Origin: Microbacterium hibisci
GTDB taxonomy: Bacteria > Actinomycetota > Actinomycetes > Actinomycetales > Microbacteriaceae
Reading direction: 5' to 3'
DNA length: 64,000 bases
NCBI RefSeq assembly: GCF_015278255.1
Contig: NZ_JADIJC010000005.1
Coordinates: 1-64,000, forward strand
Shown here: one piece after another, positions 58,701 through 64,000 of the stretch
Numbering within the stretch: position 1 is the stretch's first letter
Layout of the letters: each line of letters begins with the position of its first letter
Made by a program: the position numbers and the translations under genes
The notes under the pieces: model-generated
Databases searched by the model: none
What the model was told of the DNA's origin: nothing
The model's input: only the letters and a program-made list of their open reading frames with translations

Positions 58701-59188
58701 CGGCCGCGCAGGACCGCCCGGAGTTCCTGCCGAACTCGCTCATCGCAGTGCAGCCGCCGCTGTTCGCCGACCCGACCAGCTACGAGCGGCTGGCGGCCGA
58801 CCTGTGGGCCACCGGCATCTCGACCGACGACCACCCGCTGACGCACTACCGCTCCGGCTTGGACGCGCGGGGAGTGGTGACGTCCCGCGGGCTCCGCAGC
58901 CACGAGGTCGGCCGCCGCGTCGAGGTGGCCGGACTGGTCACCCACCGGCAACGGCCGGCCACGGCATCCGGGATCACCTTCATCAACCTCGAGGACGAGC
59001 ACGGCCTCGTGAACGTCGTGTGCTCGCTCGGCGTCTGGAACAGGTACCGGCGGGTCGTCCGCGACTCGCCGGCGCTCATCGCCCGCGGCATCCTGGAGCG
59101 CTCGGCAGAGGGGGTGACGAACCTCATCGCCGACGGGTTCGAAGACCTGCGGGTCGGCGTGCAGCATCGCGCGAGGGATTTCCGATGA
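55724..59188 (+). CDS. dnaE2: Error-prone DNA polymerase III alpha subunit DnaE2
   Basis: 1154 residues. N-terminal PHP domain (AELHAHSSYSFLDGASSPEE, AITDHDGFYGI) at about 60-270, polymerase palm with catalytic Asp residues in PDIDVDFDSDRR, fingers, and a C-terminal OB fold (VAGLVTHRQRP). The region about 860-895 carries an extra segment coded by the REP-like sequence at 58314. SOS-inducible translesion polymerase. ATG 55724. Confidence 0.95.
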   Translation: MGFNNPGVPWSEMERVLSGRRRPESAPVGADGGDSPAWSRKRGPYVAPSIPRPAEAIPYAELHAHSSYSFLDGASSPEELVEEAERLGLHALAITDHDGFYGIVRFAEAAEALQLRTVFGAELSLELPKPQNGEADPVGAHLLVLARGEEGYHRLAGAITHAQLQGAEKGRPVYDLDELAAQAAGEWAVLTGCRKGAVRRALASAPGTAGADAAARELDRLVTLFGRDAVHVELIDHGNPLDTRDNDVLAGLARERGLPLLATNNVHYAVPQRQLLAAAVAAVRANRGLDELDGWLPAHAGAHLRSGAEMAERFVRFPDAVARTVTLADELAFPLRRAKPALPKQKVPEGHTPMSWLRHLVWEAVPRKYPDLSEANRARIEKELAVIELKDFPGYFLIVHGIVQEARRRGILCQGRGSAANSAICYLLDITAVDAIGYDLPFERFLSSLREEEPDIDVDFDSDRREEIIQWVYREYGRDRAAQVANVIQYRPKNAVRDMAKALGHSPGQQDAWSKQIEGWGALLETGAGHDIPDQVLEFAGELLKAPRHLGIHSGGMVLTDRPVGEVVPIEHARMENRTVIQWDKDDAAWMGLVKFDLLGLGMLAALQYCFDMIRASTGEQWELSTIPKEEKAVYDMLCRADSIGVFQVESRAQMGLLPRLQPRRFYDLVIEIALIRPGPIQGGAVHPFVKRKLGQEEITYAHPKLQPVLERTLGVPVFQEQLMQMGMAVGGLTGEDADLLRRAMGSKRGIERIDSLKEKLYAGMAANDLVGEEADAIYAKIQAFANFGFAESHSLSFGLLVYASSWIKLHYPAAFLAGLLRAQPMGFYSPATLVSDARHHGVEVRRPDLHLSGVEAVLEPSSGSLSERGTSETKRSEPGAESSSWPTGLDSCLERNQPPVGLFDLDAPDESAAHRRDGRFAVRLGLAGVKGIGATVAERLVAAREEGGPFRDLRDVVRRTSITAAQVEALATAGAFECLGLSRREAIWLAGSAAQDRPEFLPNSLIAVQPPLFADPTSYERLAADLWATGISTDDHPLTHYRSGLDARGVVTSRGLRSHEVGRRVEVAGLVTHRQRPATASGITFINLEDEHGLVNVVCSLGVWNRYRRVVRDSPALIARGILERSAEGVTNLIADGFEDLRVGVQHRARDFR
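58314..58350 (+). repeat. 37-bp copy of the REP-like element inside dnaE2
   Basis: Identical over 37 bases to 55606-55642. It codes for the residues GSLSERGTSETK of DnaE2 (about 864-876), placed between the fingers and the HhH region, and keeps the frame open. Confidence 0.9.
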
Positions 59189-59318
59189 CGGATGCCCCGA
59201 CCGCCCCGCGCCGCCCCGACCGCCCCCCACGCCCCGACCGCCCCGACCGAGCCGGCCGCCCCGCGCCGGGCGAACGGCGTGGCGCGCGGCACAGGCGGAG
59301 GGCGTCACAGATGTCCGC

Positions 59319-59343
59319 CCCGCCGCGGCGGGCCCGCGGCGGG
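59319..59343. terminator. Hairpin between dnaE2 and the DUF2188 gene
   Basis: CCCGCCGCGG (59319-59328) and CCGCGGCGGG (59334-59343), loop of five. Convergent genes. The bases upstream (59196-59270) are a low-complexity CCCCGACCG repeat with no supported gene. Confidence 0.6.
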
Positions 59344-59345
59344 CG

Positions 59346-59552
59346 TCACTCCTGCTCGTCGGTGATGGCCCCGGTGGGGTCCGCGTCCTCGACCACGTGA
59401 TCCACCCCGAGTTCGTCGGCGACGCCGCGTCCGGCATCCGCCGCCTCCTCCTTGCTGGAGAAGCTGAGGGACAGTTCCGGATGTCCCTCCACGTGGTTCT
59501 CCCACTGCCCGCGATTGGACCGTGTCACCACGGGTTCGGTGCTGCCGTCCAT
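59346..59552 (-). CDS. DUF2188 small protein
   Basis: 68 residues from ATG 59552, with GGAGGAG upstream. HPELSLSFSSKEEAADAGRG is the DUF2188 pattern; ends acidic. Function unknown; in other bacteria such proteins occur near stress genes. Confidence 0.82.
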   Translation of the reverse strand: MDGSTEPVVTRSNRGQWENHVEGHPELSLSFSSKEEAADAGRGVADELGVDHVVEDADPTGAITDEQE

Positions 59553-59583
59553 ATCTCCTCCTCTGCCCGGCCCGATCCGGGCG

Positions 59584-59913
59584 TCAGAGCTCGCTGTCCC
59601 AGTCGGTCAAATCCGGTGCCTCGGCGTCGACGGCGGCGACCGGGCGAAGTCGACGCTGGATGGCGTTCAGCCGGGCCACGGCGGTGGCGTCGACGAGCTC
59701 CTCACCGTCGGCGCGGATGTCGCGGGCCACGATCTGGCTCGCCGGTCCGATGAGCACCATCACGTTCCCGATGGAGCCGTCCTGCTCCCGAGTGGGCACC
59801 GACACCGTTTCGGCGATGCCCACTTCCGCGAGCGCCTTGCTCGCCTGCATCAGGGACGCGGCGATGTCGTCCCCGGTCACGAAATCGCTTCCCGCGTAGG
59901 TCACCCTCTTCAC
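59584..59913 (-). CDS. Conserved hypothetical protein, 109 residues
   Basis: GTG 59913 chosen because the sequence before it is not protein-like. Start MKRVTYAGSDFVTGDDIAAS; predicted alpha/beta, ends LTDWDSEL. No family recognised. Upstream spacing to PncC is 115 bases. Confidence 0.6.
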   Translation of the reverse strand: MKRVTYAGSDFVTGDDIAASLMQASKALAEVGIAETVSVPTREQDGSIGNVMVLIGPASQIVARDIRADGEELVDATAVARLNAIQRRLRPVAAVDAEAPDLTDWDSEL

Positions 59914-60028
59914 GTGCTCTTGTCTACCCGGGTGGTGCGCTTTCGCCCTTGGGGTTGCAGGACAACCGCGAACGGGGTAGACAACGCCCCTGGGACCCAA
60001 GGCGAGCGCGCGACGAGCCCGGCCGTGC

Positions 60029-60502
60029 TCAGCGGGCCGCGTCGCCGTCGCTCGCCAGCGTCACCAGAAGCCGGAGCGCTCGCTCGACCGTCCCATCGAG
60101 CACCTCTGCGGGCTCGCCCTCGAGCCGGAAGTGCTCGGAGCCCGTGCCCGCGGCCGTCGCCCACCCGAGATACACCGTGCCGGGGGCGTGTCCGTCCTCG
60201 GGATCCGGTCCGCCCACTCCGGTGGTCGCGACGGCGATGTCCGTCTTCAGCAGCGAGCGCACGCCGGCGGCGAGCGTCGTGGCGCACTCGGCGGAGCAGG
60301 GGTCGACGCCCTCCGGCACTCCCAGCACCTGCGTCTTGACGGGCATCCGATAGGCCACGACGCCGCCCGAGAACCAGTCCGCGGCGCCCTCGCCCTTGCC
60401 CACCTCGCTCGCGAGAAGGCCGGAGGTGAGCGACTCGGCTACCGAGACCGTGAGACCGCGTTCCTGCGCCAGACGACTGAGCTGCTCGATCGGACCTGCC
60501 AT
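60029..60502 (-). CDS. pncC: Nicotinamide-nucleotide amidase (CinA C-terminal domain)
   Basis: 157 residues. Stand-alone CinA C-domain: VSVAESLTSGLLASEVG, VVAYRMPVKTQVLGV, VATTGVGGPDPEDG. Converts NMN to nicotinate mononucleotide in NAD recycling. Length normal. The 260-base gap upstream holds only a GCGTTCGA/TCGAACGC dyad (60609-60643). Confidence 0.92.
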   Translation of the reverse strand: MAGPIEQLSRLAQERGLTVSVAESLTSGLLASEVGKGEGAADWFSGGVVAYRMPVKTQVLGVPEGVDPCSAECATTLAAGVRSLLKTDIAVATTGVGGPDPEDGHAPGTVYLGWATAAGTGSEHFRLEGEPAEVLDGTVERALRLLVTLASDGDAAR

Positions 60503-60762
60503 GAATCAAGCCTGTCACGCCCGGCGGAGACCCGGGATCTGTCCGCACCAGCGCACTGTGCTTTCGCAAACGGGACATTCGACAGCGCGATGAGCAACGG
60601 CCGCCGTAGCGTTCGAAGGGAGCCGCATCGGCTCGTCGAACGCAGGCTCGCCCCTGCAGATCGCGTCGCACGACGCAGGAAGTCCGGGCAGAGCGTGTCA
60701 GAGATCCCTTCCGCCGAATCGTGTCGCATGGCCGCGGGGCTGCGACCCCGAAGGGGCGGCTC

Positions 60763-61098
60763 ATGGGCAAACTGACCTACGAGAACGCGATCAAGATCGA
60801 TTTCGACGACCGGACGCTCGCGCACCTGCAGCTCGTCATCGGCTCGAAGCTGCGGCGTGGCGAGCCGTTGCACTTCACCTGGCGGGACGACGTCAGCATC
60901 GGCGGCGGGCGCACGTCCATCTGGATCCACCCGCAGTCGATGCTCGTCTACAAGTTCTACGGCAGTCGCAAACCACAGCTCAATCCGGCCTGGATCGATG
61001 CGCTGGCGTACACGGCGAACTCGTCGACCGGCTTGTACCTCGTCCCCGAGCCGGCCATGCCGGGCGTGGAGGCGGCGACCGAGCCGCCATCCGACTGA
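60763..61098 (+). CDS. DUF7882-type conserved protein
   Basis: 111 residues from ATG 60763 (GGGGCGG upstream). MGKLTYENAIKIDFDDRTLAHLQLVIGSKL in parts follows a Microbacteriaceae-wide family often labelled as ligase by mistake. No catalytic motif is seen. Function unknown. Confidence 0.75.
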   Translation: MGKLTYENAIKIDFDDRTLAHLQLVIGSKLRRGEPLHFTWRDDVSIGGGRTSIWIHPQSMLVYKFYGSRKPQLNPAWIDALAYTANSSTGLYLVPEPAMPGVEAATEPPSD

Positions 61099-61169
61099 GG
61101 GAGTCCCGCCTTCCACCCGATCGCCCGGAGCAGCGCTCGTTACGAGGGCGGTTTGAGGGCTGCCCGCGG

Positions 61170-61188
61170 ATAGGTTAGGCTCCCCTAA
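61170..61188 (+). promoter_or_regulatory. Iron box (IdeR/DtxR operator)
   Basis: ATAGGTTAGGCTCCCCTAA matches the 19-base consensus TTAGGTTAGGCTAACCTAA at 16 positions. It contains the -10-like TAGGCT (61176-61181) and ends one base before the GTG start of the operon. Confidence 0.85.
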
Positions 61189-61189
61189 C

Positions 61190-62047
61190 GTGATCCCCGA
61201 CGGCAACCCGGCACGGCCCACCGACGAGTTGCGCGGCGAGACGCTGGCGCTCAGCTACGGTCGCACGCGCGTGGTCCACGATGTCTCGCTCCATCTGAGG
61301 CCCGGTGTGGTCACGGCGCTCATCGGACCCAACGGCAGCGGCAAGTCGACAGCGCTCCGCGCCCTCGCGCGTCTCCACCGGATCGACGCCGGCTCGGTTC
61401 ACGTCGACCGCGGGGAAGACCGTCGAGACGCGGCATCCCTCTCCGCCAAGGAGTTCGCCCGCACCGTCGCGATGCTGTCGCAGTCGCGTCCGCACCCATC
61501 CGGGCTCGAGGTCCGCGACGTCGTCGCGTACGGCCGCCACCCGCACCGCGGGCGCTTCGCCGGGCTGCGCGATGACGACCGCGCCGCGATCGACCGGGCG
61601 CTCGAACTCACGGGTCTCGCCGCGATGGGCCATCGGCCCGTCGACGAACTGTCGGGCGGCGAGCTGCAGCGCGTCTGGCTGGCCACGGCGCTCGCCCAGA
61701 GCACCGGCATCCTCCTGCTCGACGAGCCCACCAACCACCTCGATCTGCGCTACCAGATCGAGACGCTCGATCTCGTGTGCGACCTCGCCGACCACGGCAC
61801 CGCCGTCGGCGTGGTGCTGCACGACCTCGACCACGCGGCATCCGTCGCCGACGAGGTGGTGCTGATGCACCGCGGACGCGTCCACGCGGCAGGCACGCCG
61901 GCCGATGTGCTCACCGCCGACCACCTGACCGACGTCTACGGCTTCCGCATCGACACCGCGGTAGACCCCGACACCGGCCGCGTGCGGGTGATTCCTCGCG
62001 GACGTCATCACGAGCGCCTCCGCCTCCGCGAGGCCGTGCCCGCCTGA
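61190..62047 (+). CDS. Iron-siderophore ABC transporter ATPase (FecE/FepC family)
   Basis: 285 residues, GTG at 61190 next to the iron box, so probably leaderless. Walker A GPNGSGKSTALRAL, signature LSGGELQRVWLATAL, Walker B LLLDEPTNHLDLRYQ, switch His in VLHDLDHAASVADE. First gene of the operon, followed by binding protein and permease. Confidence 0.92.
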   Translation: MIPDGNPARPTDELRGETLALSYGRTRVVHDVSLHLRPGVVTALIGPNGSGKSTALRALARLHRIDAGSVHVDRGEDRRDAASLSAKEFARTVAMLSQSRPHPSGLEVRDVVAYGRHPHRGRFAGLRDDDRAAIDRALELTGLAAMGHRPVDELSGGELQRVWLATALAQSTGILLLDEPTNHLDLRYQIETLDLVCDLADHGTAVGVVLHDLDHAASVADEVVLMHRGRVHAAGTPADVLTADHLTDVYGFRIDTAVDPDTGRVRVIPRGRHHERLRLREAVPA

Positions 62048-62164
62048 TCCCGCGGCCGCCCCGAACGGCGCCACTCCGCGCGGCCCGCCGGGCTCCGCGT
62101 CCCCGACCACCCTGCCCTGCCCCTCCGCCCTGCCCCTCCGCCCCCGATCCTCTGGAGCCCTTCG

Positions 62165-63202
62165 ATGACCAAGCGTCTTCCCGCCCTCGCCGTGCTCGGC
62201 GCCCTCGCCCTCGCGCTCGCCGGCTGCGGCACCACCCAGGTGGCGGCGTCGACCGACACCGACGCCGAAGCCACGACGACCTCGGCCAGCGCGGGCTGCG
62301 CCGACGACAGCACGACGACCTCCACCGACGCGGTGGAGCTCACCGACGCGTTCGGCCGTACGGTCACCCTCGACGAGCCGGCCCAGAAGGTCGCCGTGCT
62401 GGAGTGGCAGCAGATCGAAGACGTGCTGTCGCTGTGCCTCACGCCGGTGGCGGTGGCGGATGCCGACGGCTACCGCACGTGGGACACCGCCGAGGTGCTG
62501 CCCGACAGTGTCGAGAGCGTGGGAACGCGCCAGGAGCCGAACCTCGACGCCCTGTTCGCGACGGAGCCCGACCTGGTGATCGTCGAGGCGTACACGCGCG
62601 ACGACGCGATCATCGGGCAGCTCGAGGAGTACGGCATCCCGGTGCTCGCGACCATCGGCGCGAACGCCGAGGATCCGATCGCGCAGATGCTCGAGACCTT
62701 CGACCTCATCGCCGAGGCGACCGGCCGCACCGAGCGGGCCGAGGTCGTGAAGGACGAGTTCGCGCAGCACCTCGCCGACGCGAAGGCGGAGGTCGCCGAC
62801 GCCCAGCCCGAGGTCACCGACTTCGTGTACTTCGACGGCTGGGTCGACGGCGGCAACGTGTCGCTGCGCCCGTTCGGTCAGGGCTCGCTCGTCGGCGAGA
62901 TCGGCGAGGAGCTCGGGCTCACCAACGCGTGGAGCGGGGAGGTCGACCCGGCCTACGGTCTCGGGCAGACCGACATCGAGGGCATGACGACCATCGGCGA
63001 CGCGAGCCTGTTCTACACCGGCACGGTCGACCCCGACTCGGAGAGCTTCGTCGACGCGGCAGCGGAGAACCCGGCGTGGGCATCGATCCCTGCCGTGGAG
63101 GAAGGTCGGCTCACGGCGTTCCCCGGCGGCATCTGGACCTTCGGCGGACCCCGTTCGGCGCAGCAGATCGTCGACGCGTACGTCGCCGCGATCACCCAGT
63201 GA
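62165..63202 (+). CDS. Iron-siderophore substrate-binding lipoprotein (FecB/FepB family)
   Basis: 345 residues from ATG 62165. Signal peptide with lipobox LAGC (Cys21); class III binding fold, with VELTDAFGRTVTLDEPAQKV and VGTRQEPNLDALFATEPDLV. Binds an Fe(III)-siderophore; which one is unknown. Its stop overlaps the permease start as GTGA. Confidence 0.93.
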   Translation: MTKRLPALAVLGALALALAGCGTTQVAASTDTDAEATTTSASAGCADDSTTTSTDAVELTDAFGRTVTLDEPAQKVAVLEWQQIEDVLSLCLTPVAVADADGYRTWDTAEVLPDSVESVGTRQEPNLDALFATEPDLVIVEAYTRDDAIIGQLEEYGIPVLATIGANAEDPIAQMLETFDLIAEATGRTERAEVVKDEFAQHLADAKAEVADAQPEVTDFVYFDGWVDGGNVSLRPFGQGSLVGEIGEELGLTNAWSGEVDPAYGLGQTDIEGMTTIGDASLFYTGTVDPDSESFVDAAAENPAWASIPAVEEGRLTAFPGGIWTFGGPRSAQQIVDAYVAAITQ

Positions 63203-64000
63203 GCTCGCGGTCGTCGAGCGAGCAGGTCGCGCCTGACTCGCCGAGCGAGGCGGGCGCCGGCGGCGACCTCGCGGGTCTCGCGTCGGCGGGCGGCACACCA
63301 GCCCGCGGCGCTCGCTCGACGACCGGCGCTGCGCTCGGCGTGCTGGCGGCGCTGCTCGTGCTCCTGGTGCTGGCCGCGGGCTGGCACCTGACCCAGGGCA
63401 CGAGCGGCGCGGTCTTCGCCGACGCCGACGTGTTCTGGGGTTCGCGCGTCCCTCGCCTGGCCGCCGGCGTCGCCGTCGGAATCGCGCTCGGCTGCGCGGG
63501 CCTGCTGATGCAGTCGCTGTCGCGCAACGCCCTCGCGTCCCCCGACACCCTCGGCGTGACCGCGGGCTCGTATCTCGCGGTCACGGCGGTGGCGGCGTTC
63601 GGGATCGCCGTCCCGATCTGGGCATCGGGCTTCGTCGCGTTCGCGGGCGGCATGATCGCCGCTGCCCTCGTCCTCGGCCTCGCCGGGGGAGCGGGGACGT
63701 CCACGACGCGCCTCGTGCTCGCGGGTTCGGCGCTCGCGCTCGCGTTCCAGGCCGCGACCTCCGCCCTGCTCGTGCTGTTCTCCGAAGAGACGAAGGGCCT
63801 CATCGCCTGGGGCAGCGGCAGCCTGTCGCAGCTCGGCCTCGAGAGCTTCCTCCGCGCGACTCCGGTGGTGGTGGTCGCCCTGGTGCTCGCGCTCGTGCTC
63901 GCCCGCCGCTTCGACGTGCTCGCGCTCGGCGACGACACCGCGTCGTCGCTCGGTGTGCCGATCCGCTCGACACGGGTCTACGGCATCCTGCTCTCGGTCC
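63199..64000 (+). CDS. FecCD-family iron permease, N-terminal part (cut by window end)
   Basis: GTG 63199 overlaps the binding-protein stop. 267 residues visible: a polar N-terminus of about 48 residues unusual for the family, then TM helices and PRLAAGVAVGIALGCAGLLMQ, NALASPDTLGVTAGS and WGSGSLSQLG of FecCD/BtuC permeases. The polar extension is encoded by a REP-like dyad (63209-63324). The C-terminal end lies outside. Confidence 0.92.
   Translation, partial: MSSRSSSEQVAPDSPSEAGAGGDLAGLASAGGTPARGARSTTGAALGVLAALLVLLVLAAGWHLTQGTSGAVFADADVFWGSRVPRLAAGVAVGIALGCAGLLMQSLSRNALASPDTLGVTAGSYLAVTAVAAFGIAVPIWASGFVAFAGGMIAAALVLGLAGGAGTSTTRLVLAGSALALAFQAATSALLVLFSEETKGLIAWGSGSLSQLGLESFLRATPVVVVALVLALVLARRFDVLALGDDTASSLGVPIRSTRVYGILLSV
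63209..63324. repeat. REP-like dyad at the N-terminal coding end of the iron permease
   Basis: GGTCGTCGAGCGAGC (63209-63223) and GCTCGCTCGACGACC (63310-63324) are perfect 15-base arms, differing by one base from the arms at 55606-55620. The element codes for residues about 4-42 of the permease. Confidence 0.75.

Noticed and set aside
59185..59400. Frame starting at an ATGA overlap with dnaE2
   Set aside because: Its first half is a CCCCGACCG repeat, its second half runs antisense through the DUF2188 gene, and a terminator hairpin lies within it.
60609..60643. GCGTTCGA/TCGAACGC dyad as a second SOS box
   Set aside because: The arms are 19 bases apart and no promoter or damage gene follows; spacing does not fit LexA.

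Overview
The window is from a high-GC actinobacterium, most probably of the family Microbacteriaceae and close to Microbacterium. Base composition, GTG starts, the CarD-ispDF-cysS-rlmB order, CIRCE-controlled groEL, an ImuA/ImuB/DnaE2 cassette, an XPB-type helicase and an IdeR/DtxR regulator all fit. It looks chromosomal: no integrase, transposase, phage gene, CRISPR array or rRNA was seen, and there is one tRNA (Thr, UGU). Convergent genes are usually separated by perfect GC-rich hairpins that can act as bidirectional terminators.

Layout. 1-8.3 kb: the tail of an unidentified gene (probably a sensor kinase), a RegX3-type regulator, CarD, IspDF, a GNAT enzyme, an EamA exporter, CysS, RlmB and a small oxidoreductase. 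8.4-13.2 kb: a DUF4032 kinase-like protein, a UgpC-type ATPase, a DsbA-fold protein lacking the CXXC pair, tRNA-Thr and a DUF606 transporter. 13.3-19.2 kb: a seven-gene urate and allantoin degradation operon (DUF6986 protein, AllE, AllB, a peroxiredoxin, UraD, UraH, urate oxidase). 19.3-24.8 kb: nitroreductase, MsrB, DUF2332, DUF3263, a LytR_C protein, a cold-shock protein, GroEL with two CIRCE operators and an orphan WXG100 protein. 24.9-36.2 kb: a PhoP-like two-component pair whose kinase seems to start at CTG, a ferredoxin-reductase family flavoprotein, a secreted 5'-nucleotidase, an XPB helicase operon, and a cold-shock/DUF3027 pair.

36.2-44.9 kb: a six-gene operon (substrate-binding lipoprotein, two ATPases, two permeases, GH3 glycosidase) with a divergent TetR regulator; probably uptake and hydrolysis of a beta-glycoside. 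45-52.7 kb: SerC, a 0.5-kb repeat array next to an AbiEi-like/DUF559 nuclease gene with a related repeat copy on its other side, IdeR/DtxR, an M23 peptidase, a possible small transcript with a Cys-rich 36-residue frame, an HNH nuclease, and a MarR-EamA pair sharing twin operators. 52.8-59.2 kb: the SOS mutagenesis cassette imuA-imuB-dnaE2 under a perfect LexA-type box. 59.3-64 kb: small conserved genes, PncC, and an iron-siderophore ABC operon behind an iron box; its likely regulator (IdeR/DtxR) lies 13 kb upstream.

The most unusual signals are not genes. (1) The repeat family around the DUF559 gene, with a conserved loop and stem arms that seem to change together. (2) An octamer, CGGATGCC/GGCATCCG, seen about 55 times by eye on both strands, often as inverted pairs in terminators. 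(3) A REP-like palindrome between imuB and dnaE2, a 37-bp piece of it inside the dnaE2 coding sequence, and a similar dyad coding for the N-terminus of the iron permease. (4) A repeated TANNNT-N6-start arrangement that points to leaderless transcripts.
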